Shown here piece by piece: positions 9,465-18,765 of a DNA stretch of 64,000 nucleotides. This DNA comes from DASSUW01 sp963774155 (GTDB lineage Bacteria; Actinomycetota; Thermoleophilia; Solirubrobacterales; Solirubrobacteraceae). The position numbers and the translations under genes were made by a program. Where the stretch lies: NCBI GenBank assembly GCA_963774155.1, contig CAVZDW010000004.1, positions 62,001-126,000 of the forward strand, written 5' to 3'. The notes beneath the pieces are model-generated. The model ran no database searches, had not been told where the DNA came from, and was given only the letters and a program-made list of their open reading frames with translations. How positions within the stretch are numbered: the stretch's first letter is position 1; the number at the start of each line of letters is the position of its first letter.

Positions 9465-10622
9465 ATGGTCGACGTCGACGGCATCCTCGAGCCCTGGTGG
9501 GAGCGGCTCCGCGCCGATCTCGGCGACGTCCGGCTGTTCGACGCGCACACCCACATCGGCCAGGACGACCCGGACGGCGCCAAGCAGACGCCCGAGGAGC
9601 TGCTGGCGGTGCTCGGGCGGGCGGGGGCGCGCGGCGTCGTCTTCCCGATGCACGAGCCGGACGGCTATCCGGCGGCCAACGATCGCGTGCTGGAGGCGGT
9701 CGCGGGCTCGGGCGGCAAGCTCGTCGGCTTCGGCCGCGTCGACCCGCGCGCGCACGCGCTGGCCGAGGCGACGCGCTGCCTGGACGCCGGGCTCAGCGGC
9801 ATCAAGCTCCACCCGCGTGCCGAGCAGTTCACGCTGAGCGAGCCGGCCGTGCGCGACGTCGTCGCGCTCGCGCACGAGCGGCGCGTGCCGGTGCTCATCC
9901 ACGCCGGGCGGGGCATCCCGGCGCTCGGCCGGGACACCGTCCGCCTCTCCGGCGAGTTCCCCGGCGCGCGGCTGATCCTCGCCCACGCCGCGATCTCCGA
10001 CATCGCGTGGCTGTGGCAAGTGCTGCCCGAGCACCCGAACCTGTTCGTCGACACGGCCTGGTGGGACCCGGCCGACATGCTCACGATGTTCACGCTCTGC
10101 CCGCCCGCCAACGTGCTGTGGGCGAGCGACTCGCCCTACGGCCTGCCGCTGACGTCGGCGGCCCTGCACCTGCGGCTCGCGGTCCAGGCCGGGCTCGAGC
10201 CGGCGGCCGTGCGCTCGATCGCCGGCGGCCAGCTGGAGCGCATCCTCGACGGCGGCGAGCCGGCCGACGCCGGGCCCGCCCCGATGACCTCGCGCCCGCT
10301 CGACCTGCTGCTCGAGCGCACCGTCTCGCACCTCAACCAGGCGGTCGCCCGCACGTTCGTGCACGGCGGCGCCGAGGAGCCGGTCGCGCTGGCCAAGCTC
10401 GCCTGCGCGGTGGGGGAGGACGGCCCGCACGCCGACGTCTTCGCCGCCGTGCTCGGGCTCATCGAGCTCTACGAGGAGCACCTGGCGCCGCCCGTGGACG
10501 GGCGCTTCCCGCAGGCCGTGCGGCTGCTCATCGCCGCCAGCACCGTCGCCCGCACCCCGGACGTCCCGCTCCCGTACCTGCCCGACGCGCCGCCGCCGAC
10601 GCGCGAGGAGGCCGAGCGCTAG
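9465..10622 (+). CDS. Amidohydrolase family protein (TIM-barrel)
   Basis: Product of 385 aa. Residues 26-31 carry the metal-binding HxH (DAHTHIG); further metal or active-site candidates are the histidines in VLIHAGRG and LILAHAAI and the aspartate in WASDSPYG, all in canonical order for amidohydrolase_2 enzymes. These hydrolyse or decarboxylate small substrates such as carboxymuconate-type acids. After about residue 275 there is a roughly 110-residue tail not typical of the family. A TAGGGT box at 9450-9455, nine bases before ATG, suggests a leaderless transcript. Confidence 0.82.
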   Translation: MVDVDGILEPWWERLRADLGDVRLFDAHTHIGQDDPDGAKQTPEELLAVLGRAGARGVVFPMHEPDGYPAANDRVLEAVAGSGGKLVGFGRVDPRAHALAEATRCLDAGLSGIKLHPRAEQFTLSEPAVRDVVALAHERRVPVLIHAGRGIPALGRDTVRLSGEFPGARLILAHAAISDIAWLWQVLPEHPNLFVDTAWWDPADMLTMFTLCPPANVLWASDSPYGLPLTSAALHLRLAVQAGLEPAAVRSIAGGQLERILDGGEPADAGPAPMTSRPLDLLLERTVSHLNQAVARTFVHGGAEEPVALAKLACAVGEDGPHADVFAAVLGLIELYEEHLAPPVDGRFPQAVRLLIAASTVARTPDVPLPYLPDAPPPTREEAER

Positions 10623-11572
10623 ATGTTCGAGAAGCGCGCGTCGAAGGGATCGCCGAAGCGCCGCTCCTCCAGCCCGGCGATCACCTCCGCCACGCCGTCG
10701 GGCACGCGCATGACCGGGTCGAAGCCCAGCTCGGAGCGGATCCGCTCGAACGAGACGCGGTAGTCGCGGGGATCCTCGTCGCGCTTGACGAAGCGCACGT
10801 CGGCCTCCGGCAGGCGCTCGCGGATGACCTCGACGAGGTCGAGCTTGCGGTAGTTCTCGTCCGAGTGGCCGACGTTGAAGACGCGGCCCGCCACGCGCTC
10901 CGCCGGCGCGCCGAGGGTCATGACGATGGCGCGGGCCGCGTCGGCGACGTGCACGTAGGGCCGCCAGAACTGCTCGCCGTAGACGTCGAGCGTGCGGCCG
11001 TCCCAGAGGTCGCGCGTGAACTCGTTGACCGTGAGGTCGAAGCGCATCCGCTCGGCGACGCCGTAGATCGTGGCGAAGCGCAGGCAGGTGACGGTGCCCT
11101 CGCGCGCCAGCAGCTCGCGCTCGACCGCCACCTTCTGCTCGGCGTAGAGCGAGACGGGGGCGAGCGGCGCCGTCTCGTCGACCGGCACGAGCGGGTCGGT
11201 CATGCGGCCGTAGTTGGAGCAGGTGGAGGCGAAGACGACGCGCTCGACGCCGGTGAGCTCGTCCATCAGCGCGCGGGTCGCCTCGACGTTGACGGCCTGC
11301 GAGAGCGCCGGGTCCTTGGCGCAGGCCGGGTCGCCCACGATGGCCGCAAGGTGGACGACGGCCTCGGCGCCGTCGAGCGCCGCGCGGCGGGCGCCGGCGT
11401 CGCGGACGTCGCCCTCGAGCACCCGGGCGCCCGCCTCCTCGAGCCCGGCCGCGACGGCCTGCTGGCCGTGCAGGAGCACGTCGAGGACCGTCACCTCATG
11501 GCCCGCGGCGAGCAGCTCGCGCGTCGCGCGCGCGCCGATGTACCCCGCCCCGCCGGTGACCGTGACCCTCAT
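10619..11572 (-). CDS. NAD-dependent nucleotide-sugar epimerase/dehydratase
   Basis: Product of 317 aa, an extended SDR. The NAD-binding GGAGYIG motif is at 7-13, a Ser in STCSNYG and the catalytic Tyr-x3-Lys in YAEQK follow, and the C-terminal substrate-binding half is present (QFWRPYVHVADAARAI). Such enzymes interconvert or dehydrate nucleotide sugars for cell-surface glycans. The exact reaction cannot be fixed from sequence. It stands alone, convergent with the amidohydrolase (4-bp overlap). Confidence 0.88.
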   Translation of the reverse strand: MRVTVTGGAGYIGARATRELLAAGHEVTVLDVLLHGQQAVAAGLEEAGARVLEGDVRDAGARRAALDGAEAVVHLAAIVGDPACAKDPALSQAVNVEATRALMDELTGVERVVFASTCSNYGRMTDPLVPVDETAPLAPVSLYAEQKVAVERELLAREGTVTCLRFATIYGVAERMRFDLTVNEFTRDLWDGRTLDVYGEQFWRPYVHVADAARAIVMTLGAPAERVAGRVFNVGHSDENYRKLDLVEVIRERLPEADVRFVKRDEDPRDYRVSFERIRSELGFDPVMRVPDGVAEVIAGLEERRFGDPFDARFSNI

Positions 11573-11611
11573 GGGCCAAGACGGTAGCGGCGCTAACCTG
11601 GCCCGCGCCCG

Positions 11612-12523
11612 ATGGCCTCGTCGCTGCCCGTGTTCGCGCTCCGCCGACTGATCGCGGCCGTGCTGCTCGCGGTCGCCGTCAGCGCGCTCACGTTCCTGAC
11701 GCTGCACGGGCTGTATCCCGAGGCGTTCGGCGACACGCGGCCGCTGCTCGTCGAGTGCTTCCACTTCCTCGTCACGACCTTCGTGCACTTCGACCTCGGC
11801 CAGGACGGCCAGGTCGCAGAGGAGATCGGGCGCGGCCTCGGCGCCGACTTCTCGCTGCTGCTCGGGGCGCTGGCCTTCGGCGTGCTGGCCGGCATGGCGG
11901 GCGGCGTCGTCTGCGCCCGCCACCCGGGCTCCTGGCGCGCGCGGGTGCTGCACATCTCCGCGCTGCTCGCGCTCTGCACGCCGGTCTACGTCCTCGGCAT
12001 GGCCGCGATCCTCCTCTTCAAGCCCGGCATCAGCGCGCCGTTGCCGATCGGGCTCCTGCCGTACCACGGGTACGTCCCCTTCTTCGACAACCCGCTGAAG
12101 TGGCTCCACGCCCTGGTGCTGCCGTGGGTGATCGCCGGGCTCCCGCTGGCCGCGGTCTGCATGCGGATGACCACCGTGACGATGCTCGAGCTGCGCAACG
12201 AGGACTTCATCCGCACCGCCAGCGCCAAGGGCCTGAGCCCGCTGGCGGTGAGCGCCCGGCACGTGCTCCCCGTGGCGATGCCGCCCGTCATCTCGCTGGC
12301 CGGCGCCTACACGCCGCTGCTCATCGGCAACGTGATCCTGCTCGAGAAGGTGTTCGACGTGCCCGGCATCTACCAGGTGATCCCGGGCGCGATCGACTTC
12401 GGGAACTACCCGCTGATCCAGGGCGTCGTGATCGTCACCGCGATCTTCGTGGTGATCGTCAACGGACTGGTCGACATCGCGCTCGCGGCGATCGATCCGC
12501 GCATCCGACTGGCGAGCTCGTGA
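11612..12523 (+). CDS. DppB-type ABC transporter permease (orphan)
   Basis: Product of 303 aa with about six membrane helices. The EAA-type loop that docks the ATPase is visible (FIRTASAKGLSPLAVSARH followed by VLPVAMPPV), and the last third matches DppB/OppB permeases of peptide/nickel importers. No partner permease, ATPase or binding protein is nearby. It is instead translationally coupled (GTGA) to a murein amidase gene, which hints at a link with cell-wall peptide handling. A genuine transporter would need partners encoded elsewhere. Confidence 0.85.
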   Translation: MASSLPVFALRRLIAAVLLAVAVSALTFLTLHGLYPEAFGDTRPLLVECFHFLVTTFVHFDLGQDGQVAEEIGRGLGADFSLLLGALAFGVLAGMAGGVVCARHPGSWRARVLHISALLALCTPVYVLGMAAILLFKPGISAPLPIGLLPYHGYVPFFDNPLKWLHALVLPWVIAGLPLAAVCMRMTTVTMLELRNEDFIRTASAKGLSPLAVSARHVLPVAMPPVISLAGAYTPLLIGNVILLEKVFDVPGIYQVIPGAIDFGNYPLIQGVVIVTAIFVVIVNGLVDIALAAIDPRIRLASS

Positions 12524-13227
12524 CGGCCGGTCTCGTCGCTGCGATGGCGCTGGTCTCCGCCGTGACGGCGGGGCCGCTCGACGGCCGGGTGGTCGTGCTC
12601 GACCCCGGCCACAACGGCGGCTACTCGGACCGCATCAACCGCCAGGTCCACGTGGGCGGCGGGATGTACAAGGCGTGCAACACGACGGGGACGGCCACGA
12701 ACTCGGGCTATCCCGAGTCGCGCTTCAACTTCACGGTGGCGCGCGAGGCCGCGCGCGTGCTGCGCTCGCGCGGCGCGCGGGTCGTGCTCACGCGGCGCTC
12801 CAACACGGGTGTCGGCCCGTGCATCACGCGGCGCGCCGCGATCGCCAACCGCGAGGGGGCCGACGCGGCGGTCTCCATCCACGCCGACGGCGGCCCGGCC
12901 GGCGGGCGCGGGTTCCACGTGATCCGCCCGACCCGCATCGAGGGGCTGACCGACGACATCTACGCGCCGTCGCGCCGTCTCGCCCGGACCATGCGCGCGG
13001 AGTACGAGGCGGTGACGGGGCTGCCGCGGGCGACGTACGTCGCCGGGGACGGGCTCGTCGCACGGTCCGATCTCGGCGGCCTGCGCCTGGCCGACGTGCC
13101 GGCGATCTTCGTCGAGACGGCCAACATGCGGAACGCCACCGACGCGGCCCGGGTGAAGTCGCCGCGCTTCCGCAAGCGGATCGCGCGCGGGATCGCCGAC
13201 GGCGTGACGCGCTTCCTCAGCGGCTGA
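12520..13227 (+). CDS. N-acetylmuramoyl-L-alanine amidase (Amidase_3 type)
   Basis: Product of 235 aa starting at GTG 12520 in the overlap with the permease stop. A short hydrophobic N-terminus (about 1-18) looks like a signal sequence. The zinc-site residues of the family are present: His in LDPGHNGG, Glu in YPESRFN and His in VSIHADGG, with the catalytic Glu in FVETANMRN. It should cleave the lactyl-peptide bond of peptidoglycan outside the membrane. Family members are autolysins or cell-separation enzymes. Confidence 0.9.
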   Translation: MTAGLVAAMALVSAVTAGPLDGRVVVLDPGHNGGYSDRINRQVHVGGGMYKACNTTGTATNSGYPESRFNFTVAREAARVLRSRGARVVLTRRSNTGVGPCITRRAAIANREGADAAVSIHADGGPAGGRGFHVIRPTRIEGLTDDIYAPSRRLARTMRAEYEAVTGLPRATYVAGDGLVARSDLGGLRLADVPAIFVETANMRNATDAARVKSPRFRKRIARGIADGVTRFLSG

Positions 13228-14023
13228 ACCGCTCGTCGATCCAGGCGACGCCGAACGCCGTGAGCTCGGCGGCGGGGAAGAGGTGGCAGGTCGCCTCTCC
13301 CACCATGCCCCTGGTGCCGATGCCGGCGGCGAGGGCGGCCTCCGAGATCACCACGAAGTCCTCGTCGTAGAGGTCGAGCTCGTCGTAGCGGTAGGCGCCG
13401 AGCGAGGTGTCGATGTCCGTGTACGTAACGGGTCCCCTGCCCGCGACGTCGACCGTGAAGGTCACCTTGCGCTTGTCCGGGGCCGTCGCGATCCCCTCCG
13501 CGTGGTGCAGCAGCGTGACGGTCTCGAGCGGGGCCCCGAGCATGAGGACCTGGCCCTCGGCCTCGACGAGCCGGGCGAACGGGCTCTCGGCCCCGTAGGC
13601 GTCGTCGGCCGGGTGCGGGTCGACCAGCCAGCGTGCCCTGGGCCCGATCGCGACCACGCTCGCCTCCGGGTGGTCGCTGCGCTCGGCGCCCGGCCACGTC
13701 CTGATCCGCTCGGGGATGCGGCCGTGGTCGCGCGCCGCCTCGCCGGTGCGCGGGTCGAACACCGGCGGGTTCGCGACGTACGCCTCGCGGTGCTCCTCCG
13801 GCCAGTCGGTGACGTGGTAGACGTGGTCCTCCCACGAGGCGTAGGCCATCAGCGTGCCCTGCGGGCCGAGCGCGTCGAGCAGCGCCAGCACGACGGCCTC
13901 GCTGCCGCCGATGACCCAGCCGAGCGCGCTCATGCGGGTGTGCACCATCGTGATGCCGCCGGGCTGGACGCCGAACCGGCGCAGGTCGTCGGCGAGCTGG
14001 AAGCGGTTGATGGCCCTGGCCAC
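13217..14023 (-). CDS. AAC(3)-family aminoglycoside N-acetyltransferase-like protein
   Basis: Product of 268 aa from GTG 14023. It shows the antibiotic_NAT fold signature: VHTRMSALGWVIGG near residue 27, LLDALGPQGTLMAYASW, HPEASVVAIGPRA and the catalytic-region LLHHAEGIA. The family acetylates the 3-amino group of aminoglycosides with acetyl-CoA, but many chromosomal homologues have other or unknown substrates. No mobile-element context is seen. It overlaps the amidase gene by 11 bp, tail to tail. Confidence 0.85.
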   Translation of the reverse strand: MARAINRFQLADDLRRFGVQPGGITMVHTRMSALGWVIGGSEAVVLALLDALGPQGTLMAYASWEDHVYHVTDWPEEHREAYVANPPVFDPRTGEAARDHGRIPERIRTWPGAERSDHPEASVVAIGPRARWLVDPHPADDAYGAESPFARLVEAEGQVLMLGAPLETVTLLHHAEGIATAPDKRKVTFTVDVAGRGPVTYTDIDTSLGAYRYDELDLYDEDFVVISEAALAAGIGTRGMVGEATCHLFPAAELTAFGVAWIDERFSR

Positions 14024-14059
14024 AGGCTGAGCGTAAAGCGCGTCGTACCGTGGGCGCCC

Positions 14060-14737
14060 GTGACCGTGCTCGTCCTCAAGGTGGCGCTCGCGCCCCTGCT
14101 CGTGGTGGGCGCCACGCTGGCGGGGCGCCGGTGGGGCGCCGCGGTGGCCGGGATCGTCACCGCGCTCCCGATCGTGGCCGGTCCGATCCTGGCGATCATC
14201 ACCATCGAGCACGGCCGCGAGTTCGGCGCCACGGCGGCGCGGGCGGCGCTGCTCGCGGTCGTCGCGCTGGCCGCGTTCAGCGCGGCCTTCGCCCGCGCCG
14301 CGGGGGCCGGCCGGTCCTGGCCGGCGGCGCTCGGGCTCGGCTGGCTCGCGTACCTCGCCGTCGCCGTGGTCCTCTCACGCATCGACGCCCCGCCGGTGTT
14401 GGGCCTCGTCGCGGCGCTGGCCGGCATCTTCGCCGCCGGTCGCGTGATCGGCCCGCCGCCACGGGTGGTGATCTCGGACCGGCCGCCGCCCGCGTGGGAC
14501 CTGCCGGCCCGAGCCGGCCTCACCGCGGCGCTCGTGCTGGCGGTGACCGGCGCGGCGGGCGCGCTCGGCCCGGCGCTCAGCGGCGTCCTCACGCCGTTCC
14601 CGGTGGCGATGAGCATCATCGCCGCGTTCGTGCTCGCCCAGGACGGAGCCGACGCCGCTCGAAGCCTCCTCCACGGCTTCGTCCGCGCCCTCCCGGGCTT
14701 CGCCGTCTCCTTCTTCGCTGTCGCGATCGTGCTCTGA
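14060..14737 (+). CDS. Polytopic membrane protein, 225 aa
   Basis: Starts at GTG 14060, with a TACCGT -10-like box eight bases upstream (14046-14051), so it is probably leaderless. The protein is almost entirely hydrophobic, with six or seven predicted helices. An N-terminal GRRWGAAVAGIVTALPIVAGP stretch is reminiscent of GlpM-like membrane proteins. The C-terminal half repeats this style (ALGPALSGVLTPFPVAMS), which suggests an internal duplication. Function unknown. Confidence 0.72.
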   Translation: MTVLVLKVALAPLLVVGATLAGRRWGAAVAGIVTALPIVAGPILAIITIEHGREFGATAARAALLAVVALAAFSAAFARAAGAGRSWPAALGLGWLAYLAVAVVLSRIDAPPVLGLVAALAGIFAAGRVIGPPPRVVISDRPPPAWDLPARAGLTAALVLAVTGAAGALGPALSGVLTPFPVAMSIIAAFVLAQDGADAARSLLHGFVRALPGFAVSFFAVAIVL

Positions 14738-14808
14738 ATCTGGGCGCGGGTCCGCGGCGCTGGTAGGTTCGCGCCGGGGGAGGTGCCCTGAGCCGGAGGG
14801 ATCCAGGA

Positions 14809-16719
14809 ATGCATGGACGTGTATGGGCCGTTGTCGGAAGCGCGTTGATCGCGCTGGTACTCGCAGCACCCGCCGGCGCGCAGTACTCGCCCGGGTCGCG
14901 CGGCCTCAACGACGTCTACCTGCCGTTGCTCGGCAACGGCGGATACGACGCGCAGCACTACGACCTGACGATCGACTACGACCCGGTCACCAACACCATG
15001 GTCTCGTCGGCCGACATCACGCTCAAGGCCACCCAGGGGCTGTCGGAGTTCAGCCTCGACTTCCGCGGCCTCAACGTGAGCGCGATCACGATCGACGGCG
15101 TCGCCGCGACCTTCACGCGCGACGTCCCGACCGACAAGCTGATCATCACGCCCGCGGCGGGGATCGACAACGGGCGCGTCTTCCACGTGGTCATCGCCTA
15201 CAACGGCGTCCCGGAGCAGATCCGCGATCCGGACAACTCGTGGGAGGGCTGGCTGCGGACGACCACGTCTCCCGGCGCCTTCGTGGTCAACGAGCCGATG
15301 GGCGCGATGAGCTTCTACCCGAACAACAACACCCCCTCCGACAAGGCGACGTACGACTTCCACCTGACCGCGCCGACCGCGTACAGCACGGCCGGCAACG
15401 GCGAGCTCGCCTCGAAGGTCGACCACGCCAACGGCAAGTCGACCTGGAACTGGCACATGGGCTATCCGATGGCCAGCTACCTCTCGACCTCATCGGTCGG
15501 CCTCTTCGACTACACGCGCGGCACCGGCGCGACGGCGCTCGGCAAGAGCGGCCAGCCGCTCGACCTCTACAGCTTCATCGAGAGCGCGCTCCCGGCCGGC
15601 ACGAAGGCCACCAACAACACCAACGCCGCGCGCCAGGATGCGATCGTCAAGTACATGGCCGACACGATCGGCGCGCCGTACCCGTTCGAGTCCCACGGCG
15701 TCGTCGCCCATCGCTCGCCGGCCGGCTACGCGCTCGAGTCGCAGACCAAGTCGAGCTTCGGCGGCGGCTCGATCAGCATCGGCACGCTGGCGCACGAGAT
15801 CGCGCACCAGTGGTTCGGCGACAGCGTCGGCCCCGCCACCTGGCGGGAGATCTGGTTCAACGAGGGCTGGGCCACGTGGTGGGCGCAGTGGTGGTCCAAC
15901 AAGCAGAACGGCAGCACGACCACGACGGCCGGCTCGTTCCTGACCAACTACGACTCGCCCAACAACCCGTCGCGCTGGAACACGGCCCCGTCGCAGCTCT
16001 CCGGCCCGGCGCAGCTCTTCGACACCTTCCCGGTCTATACCCGGCCGTCGATGATGCTCGAGGCCTACCGGCAGATCGTCGGCGACACGGCGTTCTTCGC
16101 GTTCCAGAAGGCGCTCGTCACCGAGTACGCGTACAGCGTGATCGACGGCGCCCAGTTCGTGGCGCTGGCCAAGCGGATCGCGCAGGAGCGCGCGGGCTTC
16201 GAGCCGTGCGCCGTGCGCAAGCTCGACGAGTTCTTCACGCAGTGGATCTCGAGGCCCAGCAAGCCGACGCTGACGCCGGCAACGTGGGCCACGAGCGTGT
16301 GCCGGTCCGTCGACGTGGGCGGCACGGTGCCCGGCACGCTGTCGCTGACGGTGGGCGGACCGGTCGACTTCGGCGTGTTCGCGCCGGGCGTCGGCCGCTC
16401 CTACGACGCGACCCTCGGCGCCAACGTGGTGTCCACCGCCGGTGACGCCACGCTCGCGGTCACCGACTCGGACCCGAACGCGCCAGGCCGGCTCGTGAAC
16501 GGCACGTTCTCGCTCGCGCAGCCCGTGCAGGCGAAGGTCGGCGCGGCGGCGTTCGCGCCGATCAGCGGCGCCCCGCTGACGCTGAAGAGCTATCCCGGCC
16601 CGACGAGCAACGACCCCGTGACGATCGACCTGCGGCAGACGATCGGCTCGAGCGACCCGCTGCGCACCGGCCGGTACGCGAAGACGCTGACGTTCACGCT
16701 GTCGACGACGACGCCGTAG
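14809..16719 (+). CDS. Secreted M1-family metallopeptidase
   Basis: Product of 636 aa with a signal peptide (about 1-24, ending APAGA). The gluzincin zinc site is complete: HEIAHQWFGD with ligands His329 and His333, and the third ligand Glu352 in NEGWATWW, the usual 18 residues later. Upstream of it are an all-beta N-terminal domain and an exopeptidase-type GAMSF motif. M1 enzymes are aminopeptidases; this one should act outside the cell. The C-terminal 120 residues form a beta-rich domain. A terminator hairpin follows the gene. Confidence 0.92.
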   Translation: MHGRVWAVVGSALIALVLAAPAGAQYSPGSRGLNDVYLPLLGNGGYDAQHYDLTIDYDPVTNTMVSSADITLKATQGLSEFSLDFRGLNVSAITIDGVAATFTRDVPTDKLIITPAAGIDNGRVFHVVIAYNGVPEQIRDPDNSWEGWLRTTTSPGAFVVNEPMGAMSFYPNNNTPSDKATYDFHLTAPTAYSTAGNGELASKVDHANGKSTWNWHMGYPMASYLSTSSVGLFDYTRGTGATALGKSGQPLDLYSFIESALPAGTKATNNTNAARQDAIVKYMADTIGAPYPFESHGVVAHRSPAGYALESQTKSSFGGGSISIGTLAHEIAHQWFGDSVGPATWREIWFNEGWATWWAQWWSNKQNGSTTTTAGSFLTNYDSPNNPSRWNTAPSQLSGPAQLFDTFPVYTRPSMMLEAYRQIVGDTAFFAFQKALVTEYAYSVIDGAQFVALAKRIAQERAGFEPCAVRKLDEFFTQWISRPSKPTLTPATWATSVCRSVDVGGTVPGTLSLTVGGPVDFGVFAPGVGRSYDATLGANVVSTAGDATLAVTDSDPNAPGRLVNGTFSLAQPVQAKVGAAAFAPISGAPLTLKSYPGPTSNDPVTIDLRQTIGSSDPLRTGRYAKTLTFTLSTTTP

Positions 16720-16736
16720 CGGTCGGAGCGAAACTC

Positions 16737-16762
16737 GGAGAGCCCGCCGAGGCGGGCTCTCC
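16737..16762. terminator. Hairpin terminator between M1 peptidase and lipoprotein gene
   Basis: An 11-bp GC-rich stem (GGAGAGCCCGC/GCGGGCTCTCC) lies between convergent genes. It has no T-run but fits the bidirectional terminators of high-GC genomes. Confidence 0.7.
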
Positions 16763-16771
16763 GGGAGTCGG

Positions 16772-17272
16772 CTAGCCGGAGACCTGCTTTCCCGCCGGCG
16801 AGACCGCGAACCAGCGGGCGCCGAACGCCGTCAGGCCCTCGCCCTTCGTGTCGCCGGGCTTCTTGTCCTCCGCGAAGCGATAGAGCGGGTGGCCGTTGTA
16901 AGTGACCTGCGGCTTTCCGTCGGACCGCTTGGTGGTTCCGAGCTTCGAGGCGCGCGCCCCACTGCCGGCCGTTGGCTTGCCGTTCGCCCGCAGCGGCGGC
17001 CAGAAGGTCGCGCACGCGCCAAAGCAGGCGCTCTTCTTGCCCGAGTCCTTCTTGAACAGGTAGAGGGTGCGGCCCCGCGAGTCGACGAGAATCTTCCCAA
17101 GGCTGCTCCTGCGCACGTTGACGGTGCGCTTCGCCACGCTGACCGTCGCCTGCGGTCCATGGGTGGCCGCCGGGGGCGCCGTCGAGGCGCTTGCGCCGCT
17201 GCCGAAGGCAGCCACCGCCAGCGCGGTGACCGGCAGTGCAGCGAGCAGGGCGATGGGTTTGCTGCGAGACAT
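16772..17272 (-). CDS. Secreted repeat protein (Lipoprotein_15 / COG4315 type), 166 aa
   Basis: Signal peptide at about 1-29 (ending GASAS), without a clear lipobox cysteine. The mature part has two copies of the secreted-repeat motif: GRTLYLFKKDSGKKSACFG ending in a WPPL tail, and HPLYRFAEDKKPGDTKGEG ending at WFAV. This is the Yx(F/W/Y)xxD pattern of PF03640, whose function is unknown. A close paralogue lies at 19.1 kb, across the MFS gene, so the two arose by duplication. Confidence 0.85.
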   Translation of the reverse strand: MSRSKPIALLAALPVTALAVAAFGSGASASTAPPAATHGPQATVSVAKRTVNVRRSSLGKILVDSRGRTLYLFKKDSGKKSACFGACATFWPPLRANGKPTAGSGARASKLGTTKRSDGKPQVTYNGHPLYRFAEDKKPGDTKGEGLTAFGARWFAVSPAGKQVSG

Positions 17273-17325
17273 GCTGGCTCCTCTTGAGTGGAGGTTTGGG
17301 TCTTGCCGGAGGTACTCGCCGGTCT

Positions 17326-18765
17326 TCAAGCCGAGGCCGCGTGGTCGGTGGCAGGACCGTGGCCCAGTTCGACGTGCGCCCTGCTGTCGCTGGTGCGGAT
17401 CAGGAGCAGCGTGGTGACCAAGCCCAGCACAGCGAAGCCCGCCCCTGTGAAGAACGCGTCCTGGAAGCCGGTTGTCAGGACCGCCGGCGCCCGCGAAGAC
17501 CCCGTGACGGACGTCGAGACCGCGGCGAGGACGGCCAGGCCGACTGCGCCGCCGACCTGCTGGGAGGTGTTGATCAGGCCGCTGGCCAGCCCGGAGTCCC
17601 TGGCGGAGACTCCGGCGACCGCCGCGATCGTGACGGGGACGAACGCGAAGCCCAAGCCCAGACCCGCCAGCAGCGACGGACCGAGGATGTCGGCGGCATA
17701 GCTGCCCTGGACCGAGACCTGGGAGAACCAGAGCAGGCCCACGGCTATGAGCGCCATCCCCGCCGCAAGCACCCACTTGAAGCCGACCCGCGTGACCAGC
17801 TGCGACGCGATGCCGGCCGAGATGACGATCGTGATCGCCAGCGGCAGATAGGAGACCCCGGCCTTGATCGCGCTGTAGCCGAGCACCTGCTGCATATAGA
17901 GCGAGACGAAGAAGAACATCGAGAACAGCGACGCCCCCAGGAGAAGGCCGACCACGTTCGCGCCCGTGAGCGTGCGCAAACGGAAGATCCGGAATGGCAC
18001 GAGCGGCGCGGACGAGCGACGCTCGATCGCGACGAACCCCGCGATCAGCGCGGCGGATGCCACGAGCAGCGCGATCGTCCGGACCGACCCCCATCCAGCG
18101 TTGCTCGCGTCGAGGACCGCGTAGACCAGGAGCGAGAGTCCGGCGGTGATGCTCACCGCGCCCGCGACGTCGAAGCGGCGGCGCTCGCCCTCCGAGCGGC
18201 TCTCCCCGATGACCATCGGAGCAACGGCCGCGGCGATCACACCGATCGGGACGTTGACCAAGAACACCCACTCCCAGCCCAGGCTCTCGGTGAGGACGCC
18301 CCCGAGCAGCACTCCCACAGCCCCGGCGCTGCCGGCGATGGCTCCCCAGATCCCAAGCGCCTTGTTGCGCTCGGCGCCGTCACGGAACGTCGTGATCAGG
18401 ATCGAGAGCGCCGCCGGAGAGAGGATCGCCCCGCCGAGGCCCTGGACCGCGCGCGCGGCTATCAACTGCCCGGCGCTCGTGGCCAGGCCGCCGGCGAGCG
18501 ACGCCAGAGCGAAGAGGACCAGTCCGAACATGAAGACGCGACGACGCCCGAGAAAGTCCGCGACGCGCCCGCCCAGCAGCAGGAAGCCGCCAAAGGTCAG
18601 CACGTAGGCGTTCAGGACCCAGGGGAGATTGCTCTCCGAGAAGTCGAGCGCATTGCCGATCGTCGGCAGTGCGACGTTCACGATCGAGGCGTCGAGAACG
18701 ACCATGAACTGTGCGACGCAGACAAGGACGAGGATCGTCCACGGGCTGCGCTCTGGCGAGTTCAT
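17326..18765 (-). CDS. MFS drug exporter, DHA2 (EmrB/QacA) type
   Basis: Product of 479 aa from ATG 18765 with about 14 membrane helices, the DHA2 count. Motif C-like IWGAIAGSAGAVGVLLGGVL, the motif A loop GGRVADFLGRRRVF and the N-terminal LDASIVNVALPTI typical of EmrB/QacA exporters are all visible. These are proton-driven exporters of lipophilic compounds. It sits between two secreted-repeat genes and reads in the same direction as the 16.8 kb copy, about 50 bp upstream of it. Confidence 0.92.
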   Translation of the reverse strand: MNSPERSPWTILVLVCVAQFMVVLDASIVNVALPTIGNALDFSESNLPWVLNAYVLTFGGFLLLGGRVADFLGRRRVFMFGLVLFALASLAGGLATSAGQLIAARAVQGLGGAILSPAALSILITTFRDGAERNKALGIWGAIAGSAGAVGVLLGGVLTESLGWEWVFLVNVPIGVIAAAVAPMVIGESRSEGERRRFDVAGAVSITAGLSLLVYAVLDASNAGWGSVRTIALLVASAALIAGFVAIERRSSAPLVPFRIFRLRTLTGANVVGLLLGASLFSMFFFVSLYMQQVLGYSAIKAGVSYLPLAITIVISAGIASQLVTRVGFKWVLAAGMALIAVGLLWFSQVSVQGSYAADILGPSLLAGLGLGFAFVPVTIAAVAGVSARDSGLASGLINTSQQVGGAVGLAVLAAVSTSVTGSSRAPAVLTTGFQDAFFTGAGFAVLGLVTTLLLIRTSDSRAHVELGHGPATDHAASA

